Of a stretch of 64,000 nt of DNA, positions 44,682-53,329 are shown piece by piece (positions within the stretch are counted from its first letter, which is position 1; the number at the start of each line of letters is the position of its first letter). The DNA is from Paenibacillus oryzisoli (GTDB lineage Bacteria > Bacillota > Bacilli > Paenibacillales > NBRC-103111), in assembly GCF_001653565.1 (NCBI RefSeq), contig NZ_LYPB01000084.1:22019-86018 (forward strand), written 5' to 3'. The translations under genes were made by a program, and so were the position numbers. The notes beneath the pieces were generated by a model, which was not told the origin of the DNA, searched no databases, and worked only from the letters and a program-made list of their open reading frames with translations.

Positions 44682-45770
44682 TTAACGTTCCATCCGTTTC
44701 TTGAACTCAGCGGGCGATAAGCCAAACTGTTCTTTAAATACTTGTGAAAAGTGAACGCTGTTATCGTACCCGACATCATGAGCAATTTCATAAACCCGCT
44801 TATCGGTGCCAAGCAGCAATTCTCTCGCTTTCCCCATCCGTATTTGAATCAAGTAATTCCAGACAGTCGTACCGGTTTCCTGCTTGAATAAATGGGCGAA
44901 ATGATTCCTGCTGATCGCAACTCGGTCCGCAATTTCCTGCAGATTTAGCTTATCCGCGTAATGATCGTTAATGAATGATTTGACCTCTTCTATCGCCCTG
45001 CGGGACGGTTGGTCCTTAACGGCTTGCGTGACTGCAAAAATCCTTTGTGCGCCTTCCTCGAGACGGCGCACAGCGCATAACCGAAAATAGCTGCGTACTT
45101 TATCTTGCAGAATGGTCTTCTCCCAGAGGCCCAAATCCTTGCCTTCATGAAGTTCGATCTTGAGCTTTTCTTTCTTAAGCTCTTCCACAATCATTTCTAA
45201 CCAGGCCATGGAAAGAGGATTTAACAAATAGAATCGGTCTCCTGCTAAACTCTCCAACATATCCAATGTATCCACGACTAACAGCGGAAGTGTCTCTAGT
45301 TGCACAGTCTGGATTTGCAGCACCCATCTCTGCAGCATGTCCTGATGATGTGGAATCGATCGCATGAACAGCATGGCTGCTTCCGCTCTGCGCTGCGTGG
45401 CCACCTCACCTATTGCTCGGGCAAGAGCTCCATTCAACTGCTCTTGATCCACAGGCTTGATAATGTAATCGATGGCACCCAGCTGCATGCTTGTTTTGGC
45501 AAATTCAAATTCATCATAGCTTGACACAACGACAGAAATCATCCACGGATATCTCTCGTTGACCTTCGCAATCAGATCCAATCCGCCCATAAGCGGCATT
45601 TTGACGTCTGTTACGCAAATATCCGCATAGTGCTCCTCTAACCATTCAAGAGCCTTCACACCGTTGGCCGCCAGGCCAGAAACAACCGTTTCCTCGCTGA
45701 ACTGCTCGATTTTACTTGTCAAACTTGACCGAATAAGGTGCTCGTCATCTGCGATAAGTACGCGGAACAT
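44682..45770 (-). CDS. YesN-type response regulator with AraC output domain
   Basis: The 362-residue regulator has an N-terminal receiver with the acidic pair in VLIADDEHLIRSS, the phospho-acceptor Asp in DICVTDVKMPLMGG and Lys in YIIKPVD. The C-terminal AraC DNA-binding domain includes LQEIADRVAISRNHFAHLFKQ and VYEIAHDVGYDNSVHFSQVFK. It starts 1 nt after the sensor kinase stop, so the two are coupled. It very likely activates the adjacent sugar importer and glycosidase genes. Confidence 0.96.
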   Translation of the reverse strand: MFRVLIADDEHLIRSSLTSKIEQFSEETVVSGLAANGVKALEWLEEHYADICVTDVKMPLMGGLDLIAKVNERYPWMISVVVSSYDEFEFAKTSMQLGAIDYIIKPVDQEQLNGALARAIGEVATQRRAEAAMLFMRSIPHHQDMLQRWVLQIQTVQLETLPLLVVDTLDMLESLAGDRFYLLNPLSMAWLEMIVEELKKEKLKIELHEGKDLGLWEKTILQDKVRSYFRLCAVRRLEEGAQRIFAVTQAVKDQPSRRAIEEVKSFINDHYADKLNLQEIADRVAISRNHFAHLFKQETGTTVWNYLIQIRMGKARELLLGTDKRVYEIAHDVGYDNSVHFSQVFKEQFGLSPAEFKKRMER

Positions 45771-45771
45771 T

Positions 45772-47574
45772 TCAGCTATCGCTCCTTTTTGGGGCTGTTA
45801 ATTTATAAGGAATTCTTATGGTCACCTTTATGCCTCCAAGACGGCTTCCTTTATCAATCTCGACACCTACACCATTCACCTGGTAAAAAGCTTTCAAACG
45901 GAAATGAACGTTTAAGAGACCGACATTCGTAAGCGAGGTGTATTCTTCTTGCGTTGGCATTACCCTGAGCAGTCGGGAGCGGAATGCTTCCAACCGTTCT
46001 ACGTCGTAGCCTTTCCCATTATCTTCAAAAATGATAGCCACGAAGTCTCCTTCTCTCACCGCTGAAACCTCTAACCGTGTCAACTCACCCGTGGTTTCAA
46101 TCCCATGTTTAATTGCATTTTCCGCAATAGGTTGCAGAATGACTTTTAAACATAGCACCTCACGGCATTCCTCCGGAATGTGGATCTCGTAACTGACTTC
46201 CTCTCCAAAACGGATTCGGCTTATGTTCATATAGTGGCTGACATGGGCAATCTCGTCCTCCAGCTTCACAAGCATATCCTGGTAGTTGGATGTGTATCTA
46301 AGCATGCGGGATAATGAGATAGAGGTCTTCTCGATGTCAGTATGTCCAGCTAAATGAGCCATGGAATTAATAGACTCTAGAGAATTATACAAAAAATGGG
46401 AGCGAATCTGGGACTGCATCGCAGAGAATACAGCGCGTTGCTGCATCAACCGTGTCTCCGTCAGCTGAAGGATCGAGTCTTCGAGTTCATTCAACATCCG
46501 GTTAAAAGAATGGCTTAAATCCGACACTTCATCCGAACCCTCAATATGTATACGATCCCTGAAATTACCATACTGAGCACGCTTCATATGTGATCTGAGT
46601 TTGGACAATCGGCTTGTGATTGAAGTGGCAACCAACGTAACAAGAATGATTGCAAGTAGGATACCCGTCGATGCGATCCCGATCGTGACGTTACGAACCC
46701 TGTTGATGCTGGACGTAATATCTTGATTGGATAGTATCGCGACCGTTTTCCAACCCGTATAAGGAATGGTATCGAATACAATCAACTGTTGCGTATCTTT
46801 ACGAAGATACGTACCGCTCTTCGCAGACAATTGTTCGATAATATCAGGTTCTAGAACACTTCCCACTTTCGACTGATTCTGGTGAACCAAGATGGTTCCA
46901 TCCGGTTTGGATATGAGTCCTATGCCTTTATCCCCGAGCTGCATCTGGTTGAGAATGGTTTGAACCGGCTCTAGTGAAATATCCATCTTCAGGAATCCTT
47001 TGGCATCAGGCTCACCAAATTGTCCAGCCATCGACAAGATAAGTACTTGCTCCGGATTACTTTTATAATTCACGTAAGCGGTACTTTGAACGACACGATG
47101 ATGGACCTTCTCAAGCCGGCCAACTTCACTTAGCCATGGCTCGTTTGACATCGAATAATCCTTGGATAACCCGGATGTAAGCGCATAATTAAATTCACCG
47201 CCCCTATCCGATAACATGGATATGGACATGATCTCAGGCTGACGAACAAGAAAAGACCGCAAATAATTACGCTCCATAGAATGAAAGCGGGAAATAAGCT
47301 CGAAGCGGTCCGTTGGATCAACTTTGAGCCACTCCGTGAACTCATTGCTTGTTCCAAGAACCAGAAGCCCACGCTCATATTCCATGTACTGTCGGTTCAG
47401 ATTGAGATTGGCTTGACGCAAGATCTGTTCGCTGAAATGAGAAACGTCCTGCCGTATGGTCCGGGACGTATCGTAATAACTGAAAAACCCGATCATCGAC
47501 ACCATTGACACAATGATAACGATGAGCAGGCTAACCAGCTTCCATTTTAAGGATGCATGTATTCGTTTCAACAC
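45772..47574 (-). CDS. YesM-type sensor histidine kinase
   Basis: This is a 600-residue membrane kinase. TM1 spans WKLVSLLIVIIVSMVSMIGFF, a Cache-like extracellular sensor follows to about residue 290, TM2 is IGIASTGILLAIILVTLVA, then HAMP. The HisKA_7TM-type His_kinase motif is SHFLYNSLESINSM, and the ATPase lobe has ILQPIAENAIKHGIE and FEDNGKGYD. I choose the GTG at 47574 (AAAGGCAGAA upstream). The longer frame to 47808 would include the preceding terminator. It senses extracellular carbohydrate and signals to the coupled YesN-type regulator. Confidence 0.94.
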   Translation of the reverse strand: MLKRIHASLKWKLVSLLIVIIVSMVSMIGFFSYYDTSRTIRQDVSHFSEQILRQANLNLNRQYMEYERGLLVLGTSNEFTEWLKVDPTDRFELISRFHSMERNYLRSFLVRQPEIMSISMLSDRGGEFNYALTSGLSKDYSMSNEPWLSEVGRLEKVHHRVVQSTAYVNYKSNPEQVLILSMAGQFGEPDAKGFLKMDISLEPVQTILNQMQLGDKGIGLISKPDGTILVHQNQSKVGSVLEPDIIEQLSAKSGTYLRKDTQQLIVFDTIPYTGWKTVAILSNQDITSSINRVRNVTIGIASTGILLAIILVTLVATSITSRLSKLRSHMKRAQYGNFRDRIHIEGSDEVSDLSHSFNRMLNELEDSILQLTETRLMQQRAVFSAMQSQIRSHFLYNSLESINSMAHLAGHTDIEKTSISLSRMLRYTSNYQDMLVKLEDEIAHVSHYMNISRIRFGEEVSYEIHIPEECREVLCLKVILQPIAENAIKHGIETTGELTRLEVSAVREGDFVAIIFEDNGKGYDVERLEAFRSRLLRVMPTQEEYTSLTNVGLLNVHFRLKAFYQVNGVGVEIDKGSRLGGIKVTIRIPYKLTAPKRSDS

Positions 47575-47599
47575 TTCTGCCTTTGCACCTCCAAATAGA

Positions 47600-47645
47600 A
47601 GAACAACCCTCCCCCGGGAAACCCGGTCGAGGGTTGTTTCTATAC
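47600..47645 (-). terminator. terminator between importer genes and kinase gene
   Basis: The arms AACAACCCTC and GAGGGTTGTT enclose a nested CCGGGTTTCCCGG-like helix and are followed by a short T-rich stretch. It may attenuate rather than fully separate transcription of the kinase gene. Confidence 0.85.
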
Positions 47646-47653
47646 CCAATGAC

Positions 47654-49189
47654 CTATTTTTTCCTATTTTTATTGTACCAGTCTGTACGCTCCTTGACCA
47701 TCTGATCGCCGCCTTGCTTGCGCCAGGTTTTAACGAATTCGTCAAAGTGTTCAACAGGTACTTTGCCAAGTACAATTTTGCTGCCTTCCTCAAGGAACAT
47801 CGTATCAATGTTGTACGTATTTTTGGCAGCCGGCATACCTACAGCCTCATTCTTGAATCCTTCTTTCTCACCTATAGCCCATGCAGCCTTCAATTTGGCG
47901 AAAGCAGCAGGATTGCTCAATTTCGCTTCTTCTACTGCCTGATTCGTACCATGAATCTTGAAGATCACGTTAAATGCCTTATTTTTCTCCATCTTCGTAG
48001 TATCAACTACGATCTTGCCGTTTTCCTTTTTATACGAATCTCCTTCTTGACCCAAATCCGTGAACATTTGGCCTTCTTCGCTCATTAACCAGTCAAAATA
48101 TTTGACGACAGCTTCTGGGTTTTTGGTACTTTTCATAATAATGTACGTCTTGGATACAGGGCTCCAGCGAGTACCCAAAGGACCATCATATCCTGTACCT
48201 CGCGGAGTTGGAATGGCGACAACATTCGGCTTATCGTTTGGAATGGTTTTGTCTAAATCGGCTTGCCACTGCCAGGCCAACTGTTGGGTGTGAGACCACA
48301 TCCCGACCATCCCAGATTTAATTTTCTGTTCCCAAACCGTCCTGGAATTGGTCAGAAACTCAGAATCCATCACTTTTTCATCCACCATCGATTTGATAAA
48401 TCCAAGAGATTGTTTCATATTAGGATGAATATTCTGGATAATTACTTCGTTGTTGAAATAAACTTCCGTGTAGGAGTTGTTGACACCCCACATACCGAAG
48501 ATATTGTCGCCCCAAGTGAATTTCTCCCGCATGGAGAATGGGATTTCATCCTTCTTACCATTCCCGTTCGGATCTTTATCCCGGAATGCCTTCAGCACAG
48601 TCATCAGTTCATCGGAAGTTTTGGGAGCTTGCAGTCCTAGCTTATCCAACCAGTCTTGACGCACGTACAGCGTTGAATTGGAATTGCTGGAAGGCTGCGG
48701 AATGGCCAGTATTTTACCGTTAACAGATACAGCATCCCAAGCCGCTTGGGGAATATTCTTCTTCAAGTTTGGACCGAATTTCTCGATCAGATCGTTCAGT
48801 TCGAGAACTTTGCCTGCGGCAATCAGGTCAGCTTCTGGGCCAGACCAAGATTGATAGACATCTGGGAAATCACCTGATGCAAATTTCAGCTTAAGCTGAT
48901 CCTCATACTGCGAATGGGGCAGGGATACCAAGTCCACGTCCGTGTTCGTTTTCTTCTCCATGAAGACAATGTTGGGATCGCTCGCATCCAATGGAGGAAG
49001 TGATTGATCGGAAGCAAACATCCTGATTTTCACAGGAGCCGCTGGTATTGCGGTGGCTGCTTGCGTGGCCGTGGCCGATTTGGTTGCTTCAGGCGTGCTC
49101 ACCGTGTTCTCTTCCCCGTTTCCGCAGCCTGCAGCTAATAGCGAGAGAGCGGACATCATAAATGCTGTTTGTTTAAACCCTTTTCTCAT
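47654..49189 (-). CDS. sugar ABC transporter substrate-binding lipoprotein (LplA-like)
   Basis: The 511-residue family-1 binding protein has a signal peptide with lipobox LLAAGC (Cys22) and a Thr/Ala-rich linker. The binding domain includes FASGDFPDVYQSWSGPEADLI and a C-terminal VEHFDEFVKTWRKQGGDQM typical of LplA/YtcQ oligosaccharide-binding proteins. It lies 41 bp after the second permease gene. It captures the oligosaccharide that the GH42 enzyme then cleaves. The ligand is unknown. Confidence 0.94.
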   Translation of the reverse strand: MRKGFKQTAFMMSALSLLAAGCGNGEENTVSTPEATKSATATQAATAIPAAPVKIRMFASDQSLPPLDASDPNIVFMEKKTNTDVDLVSLPHSQYEDQLKLKFASGDFPDVYQSWSGPEADLIAAGKVLELNDLIEKFGPNLKKNIPQAAWDAVSVNGKILAIPQPSSNSNSTLYVRQDWLDKLGLQAPKTSDELMTVLKAFRDKDPNGNGKKDEIPFSMREKFTWGDNIFGMWGVNNSYTEVYFNNEVIIQNIHPNMKQSLGFIKSMVDEKVMDSEFLTNSRTVWEQKIKSGMVGMWSHTQQLAWQWQADLDKTIPNDKPNVVAIPTPRGTGYDGPLGTRWSPVSKTYIIMKSTKNPEAVVKYFDWLMSEEGQMFTDLGQEGDSYKKENGKIVVDTTKMEKNKAFNVIFKIHGTNQAVEEAKLSNPAAFAKLKAAWAIGEKEGFKNEAVGMPAAKNTYNIDTMFLEEGSKIVLGKVPVEHFDEFVKTWRKQGGDQMVKERTDWYNKNRKK

Positions 49190-49230
49190 ATAAACCTTCC
49201 TCTCAGATCTTGTTTATGAATCAACGCATG

Positions 49231-50109
49231 TTACTCTTTAATTGAACCGATGAGTGCGCCTTTAATAAAGTGCTTCTGGATGAAGGGGTAAACTAATAGG
49301 ATCGGAACTGTCGCGACTAGAATCGTTGCCATTTGCAGACCTTGCGGTGAAAGGACGACGTTGGATTCAACTAGGGCGGCCATTTCCTCGTTCATGTTAA
49401 ACTGTGCAATTAAATTGTAAAGATACAGCTGCAAGGGCCGCTGTTTAAAATCGTTAATGTACAGTAGAGCGGAAAAGTAATTGTTCCAATGGCTGACGGC
49501 ATAGAAGAGAATCAGCGTCACCATAATTGGTGTTGATAAAGGAACTGCAATTCGCCACAAAATGGAGAACTCCTTCATCCCATCAACACGAGCAGCCTCG
49601 AACAGTTCCTCTGGCAGCGACCGGAAGAAGGTCAGGCATATGAACATATTGAAGGCTGAAATCGCACCTGGAATGATTAAAGCCCATACCGTGTTCAACA
49701 AATGAAGATTTTTTACAATTAAGTATGTCGGAATCATAGGCGCTTGGAATATCATCGTGAAGACAATCAGCAATAGAATCATATTTTTTCCTTTAAGTCC
49801 CTGTTTAGCAAGTGGATATGCAGTAACGACGGTCATGAACATGTTGACCATCGTTCCGACAACTACGATGAAGAGGGTGATGCCAAATGATCTCCAAAAC
49901 ACTTTATTTTCCATCACAACTTGATAATTAGTAATATTTAATCCTCTGGGCCAAAATGTGACCTCTCCCCGGATCAGCGCCTCTGGCGAACTAAGCGAGC
50001 TTGCGATGATATAGAGAAAGGGCAGCATAACAGCAGCGCATGCAATGAGCAGTACAATGTAGTTAAGCGCATCGAAGACTTTCTCTCCGAATGTGAGACG
50101 ATAGCGCAT
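49231..50109 (-). CDS. carbohydrate ABC permease (LplC/YtcP-like)
   Basis: This is a 292-residue MalG-type permease with six hydrophobic helices. The EAA loop is EAARVDGMKEFSILWRIAVPLS. It lies 17 bp after the partner permease, and the ATG follows AGGAGGAACAAGC. No ATPase gene is encoded in the cluster, so a shared MsmX-type ATPase elsewhere must energise the importer, as is usual for Lpl/Ytc systems. Confidence 0.95.
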   Translation of the reverse strand: MRYRLTFGEKVFDALNYIVLLIACAAVMLPFLYIIASSLSSPEALIRGEVTFWPRGLNITNYQVVMENKVFWRSFGITLFIVVVGTMVNMFMTVVTAYPLAKQGLKGKNMILLLIVFTMIFQAPMIPTYLIVKNLHLLNTVWALIIPGAISAFNMFICLTFFRSLPEELFEAARVDGMKEFSILWRIAVPLSTPIMVTLILFYAVSHWNNYFSALLYINDFKQRPLQLYLYNLIAQFNMNEEMAALVESNVVLSPQGLQMATILVATVPILLVYPFIQKHFIKGALIGSIKE

Positions 50110-50126
50110 CGCTTGTTCCTCCTCCC

Positions 50127-51095
50127 TTAGAATAAACGCTCGCCAGTCGTGCTGCGGCTGATTCGGTTAGCAACAATTAATAATACGAACCCGACAATCG
50201 ATTTAAACAACCCGATCGCCGTTGTCATGCTGTATTCACCTTTCAGAATGCCCTCCCGATAAGCGTATGTATCAATAATGTCCCCAACCTCATACGTAAT
50301 AGGACTCAGGAATACATAGATTTGCTCGACGCCTAGATCGAGGGTATGCCCGATTTTCAATAGCAGAAGCAGCATGATCGCAGGCATCATACCCGGAAGC
50401 GTTACATGCAAGAGCTGCCTCCAGCGACTTGCTCCATCGATTCGAGCAGCTTCGTACAACGATGGATTGATTCCTGCAATAGCTGCTAGGAAAACAATTG
50501 CACTCCACCCGGCTTCCTTCCACATGCCAGAGCTTACAACAATTGTACGAAACCAACTCGGCTCTTGTAGGAAAAAGACGGGCTCATAACCGAAGGCCTT
50601 TACCATGTGATTAATAAGTCCGATCTGGGGGGACAGGAGCATGTAACCAAAGCCAGCAATAATGATCCACGATAGAAAATGAGGCAGATAAACGATAGTC
50701 TGTATGGTCCGGCGCATCGCCATGCTTCTGATCTCATTCAATAGAATGGCAAGTATGATCGGAGCAGGAAAAGCAAAGATCAGTTGATAGAAACTAATGG
50801 CCAACGTATTCCATAACAGCCGTCGGAAGTGTACAAACTCGAAAAACTGCCTAAACCATTTGAAGCCTACCCACTCGCTTTGCAAGAATCCGCCATACAA
50901 ATTGTACTCTTGAAACGCTATAATGCTTCCTAATAAAGGAACATACTTGAATACTAGAAAATATAATATCCCTGGCACCAACATCGCATAAAACGGCCAA
51001 TAGCGCCTTATATATCGAAATGTTGGGATTCCGACAAGTCGCGAGTGCTTATCCTGAAGCGCCGTATCCTTCGCACTTGACGGTGCATTACTCAT
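50127..51095 (-). CDS. carbohydrate ABC permease (LplB/YteP-like)
   Basis: The 322-residue MalF-type permease has a short cytoplasmic N-tail, six helices and the EAA loop EAARIDGASRWRQLLHVTLPG. The ATG at 51095 follows AAGGAGGCGAACTTC. The open frame upstream to 51242 is antisense-free but runs into the GH42 gene's 3' end and lacks a ribosome site. It partners the following permease gene. A LacI-like site lies in the 88-bp gap upstream. Confidence 0.95.
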   Translation of the reverse strand: MSNAPSSAKDTALQDKHSRLVGIPTFRYIRRYWPFYAMLVPGILYFLVFKYVPLLGSIIAFQEYNLYGGFLQSEWVGFKWFRQFFEFVHFRRLLWNTLAISFYQLIFAFPAPIILAILLNEIRSMAMRRTIQTIVYLPHFLSWIIIAGFGYMLLSPQIGLINHMVKAFGYEPVFFLQEPSWFRTIVVSSGMWKEAGWSAIVFLAAIAGINPSLYEAARIDGASRWRQLLHVTLPGMMPAIMLLLLLKIGHTLDLGVEQIYVFLSPITYEVGDIIDTYAYREGILKGEYSMTTAIGLFKSIVGFVLLIVANRISRSTTGERLF

Positions 51096-51153
51096 GAAGT
51101 TCGCCTCCTTCATTTCTGAGATGTCCCTTAATTTCTTCTCACTTAAATTGTAA

Positions 51154-51168
51154 GTGAAGCGTTTACAC
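51154..51168. promoter_or_regulatory. imperfect cre/LacI-like site before the importer genes
   Basis: GTGAAGCGTTTACAC resembles a CcpA cre site but is one base short of the 14-bp consensus spacing. It lies between the GH42 stop and the first permease gene and could add glucose repression or a second promoter control. Confidence 0.4.
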
Positions 51169-51183
51169 GAAACAATAAGGGAA

Positions 51184-53232
51184 TCAACCGAAAAGCATAG
51201 GAATCGACTTGGTTTCTTGCTGAAAAGTAAGAACACGCACATCCTGCGAATTTAATACAAACGCACCACTGACGGTTCTATCCGTCAACGCATCCCTACA
51301 CATGGTATCAAGGTTAATGCATACTGCATCTTCCGTATGGTTAATGACAAAGAGGAGTTTGCGTCGCCGATCGTCGGTTCCAACTCTGACCATAGCTTCG
51401 ACACCTTCAGGTAGTCCGAACAAAGTCGGCGTAATGCCCGTTTCGCTGACGATTTGATCCAAAATACCAAATAATCCCTTCTTATCAGGAACTGTGCCGA
51501 TATATACCCCACAACCTTTACCGTAAGCTCTCCGAGTAACAGCCGGAGTATCCTTAAAGTAATTGCTCGTATATACCGCCATCGGTTCGGCTGCAGACTC
51601 TAACGGTAGCAAATCGATCACTTCGTACCACATATTCGCTGTACTTACCCTACCAGTGTGCAGATTACGTATTCCGACAGCCTGATCGCCCTCGATGATA
51701 CCGTAATCTTCGATTCCGATACCCAGCAGATCGCGAAACATCCCAGGCAGACGCTTCTGTGTAATCTGATTGTTCCACTCCTTGGCTCCAGTGCGAAAGT
51801 CCGTTATGAAATAACCACCGTCCTCCACGAAACGGTACAAAGCATGAACGGTCTCTTCTTTGGCCATCATCAGGTTAGGAGCAACGAGCAGCTCATAGCC
51901 AGTGAAGTCCGCTTCCGGAGATAGAATATCAACGGGGATACCCCGTTCGTAAAAGTAGGCATAATACGTCTCAAAATGCTTGATATATTCGTACCCTTCC
52001 CTATGAGGTTGAAGCTCAAATGCCCACTCGTTGTTGTAGCAGCGAATGAGTGCGACTCTAGCACGAGGTGAAGTACCCGAGAGGAGTGGAGCCAACTTCA
52101 TCAGCTCCATCCCCACCTGTTTCACTTCCTCATATTTACGTCCGGGTTCACCATGGTGCTGCAAGATGCCGTGCCAAAGCTCTTCGATGGAGTAGGGGAG
52201 CGTCCTCCAGCGGAAATAGACAATGGCATCCGCACCTCGGGCAATAGATTGATACGTCCATCTTCTCAACTCTCCTGGTACCGGTGTCGGAGCCATCTCA
52301 ACTGCTCCCGGTGCTCCGCTTTGGTGCTCCAGTACCCAATAGTTTCGACCTCCTTTGAAGCCACGGGTCATATCATGCTGCTCTGCCGCATAAGCGGGTC
52401 GTTCCTTTAGTTCCGATTTCATGTTCGGATACACGTCTAGGGAGATTAGATCCAGCTCTTTGGAAACGTCATAGAAATCCACTTGGTTATACTTGCCCAT
52501 CGCATTATGTGTAATAAGCTGACCAGTCGTGTAATGTCTCAAAATATTCACTTGTAGACGCTGGTACTCGTTTACTGAATCAGATGAGAACCTGCGATAA
52601 TCCAAGGCAAGGCCAGGATTGTGATGCTGATGCACGGCATAAGCAGGGAGATGCAGCTCATCCCATGTGCGATACGTTTGACTGGAGAAAACCGTCCCCC
52701 ACGCCTCATTCACAGCCTCTATGGAGTCATATTTCCAACGCAACCATCCTATAAAGGCTTCACAACAACATCTGCAATAACACCGGGCTGTATCGATCAT
52801 CCCGAATTCATTGTCGATCTGCCATCCGATTACATTGGAATTCGTCCCATAGTGACGGGCCATCTGAGTAACGATTCGCTCTGTATACATTTGAAATTCT
52901 GAATTGTTAAAGCAGTAGTGCCGTCTAGCTCCAAAACCTCGCGTCCGACCATATATATCCAGTTGGTACATGTCGGGATTCTTATCCATCAGCCACTTCG
53001 GTGGCCCTGCGGTCGGAGTCCCCAGTATCGTTTTTATACTGTATTTCTCCATGATTTTTATAATCCTGTCCAGCCAGGAGAAATCAAACTCTCCCTCTGA
53101 TGGCTCCAACCTCGACCATGCAAACTCAGCCATGCGAACCACGTTGAAATGGGCTTCTTTCATCAGTTGGGCATCTGCTTCCCAACGTTCTTCCGGCCAA
53201 TGCTCCGGATAATAACACGCTCCGAAATACAT
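51184..53232 (-). CDS. beta-galactosidase, glycoside hydrolase family 42
   Basis: The 682-residue GH42 enzyme has the usual three domains. The acid/base is Glu142 in WQIDNEFG and the nucleophile Glu302 in WVLEHQSGAP. The family's zinc cluster is present (Cys107 and CYCRCC at 151-156). YFGACYYPEHWPE is the typical start, and there is no signal peptide. It hydrolyses galactosides taken up by the adjacent importer, possibly pectic galactan or rhamnogalacturonan side-chain fragments. It is first in a run with two permeases and a binding protein. Confidence 0.97.
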   Translation of the reverse strand: MYFGACYYPEHWPEERWEADAQLMKEAHFNVVRMAEFAWSRLEPSEGEFDFSWLDRIIKIMEKYSIKTILGTPTAGPPKWLMDKNPDMYQLDIYGRTRGFGARRHYCFNNSEFQMYTERIVTQMARHYGTNSNVIGWQIDNEFGMIDTARCYCRCCCEAFIGWLRWKYDSIEAVNEAWGTVFSSQTYRTWDELHLPAYAVHQHHNPGLALDYRRFSSDSVNEYQRLQVNILRHYTTGQLITHNAMGKYNQVDFYDVSKELDLISLDVYPNMKSELKERPAYAAEQHDMTRGFKGGRNYWVLEHQSGAPGAVEMAPTPVPGELRRWTYQSIARGADAIVYFRWRTLPYSIEELWHGILQHHGEPGRKYEEVKQVGMELMKLAPLLSGTSPRARVALIRCYNNEWAFELQPHREGYEYIKHFETYYAYFYERGIPVDILSPEADFTGYELLVAPNLMMAKEETVHALYRFVEDGGYFITDFRTGAKEWNNQITQKRLPGMFRDLLGIGIEDYGIIEGDQAVGIRNLHTGRVSTANMWYEVIDLLPLESAAEPMAVYTSNYFKDTPAVTRRAYGKGCGVYIGTVPDKKGLFGILDQIVSETGITPTLFGLPEGVEAMVRVGTDDRRRKLLFVINHTEDAVCINLDTMCRDALTDRTVSGAFVLNSQDVRVLTFQQETKSIPMLFG

Positions 53233-53266
53233 AAATAATCTTCCTCCTCATCCATTCTCACAGGAA

Positions 53267-53298
53267 TCAAGCCGTTCTGCTTGCGCAGAACGGCTTGA
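53267..53298 (-). terminator. terminator of the beta-helix protein gene
   Basis: Perfect 14-bp arms TCAAGCCGTTCTGC / GCAGAACGGCTTGA flank a 4-base loop. The T-run is weak (TTCC), but it sits 32 bp past the stop codon. Confidence 0.8.
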
Positions 53299-53329
53299 TC
53301 TTACAAAGATACAGTATTATTCCAATTCG

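Noticed and set aside
47575-47808. Upstream extension of the sensor kinase
   Set aside because: It would include the hairpin at 47600-47645 and overlap the end of the binding-protein gene. GTG 47574 has the better ribosome site.
47513-48088. 191-codon plus-strand frame across the kinase/binding-protein junction
   Set aside because: It spans the terminator and two strong minus-strand genes. There is no ribosome site.
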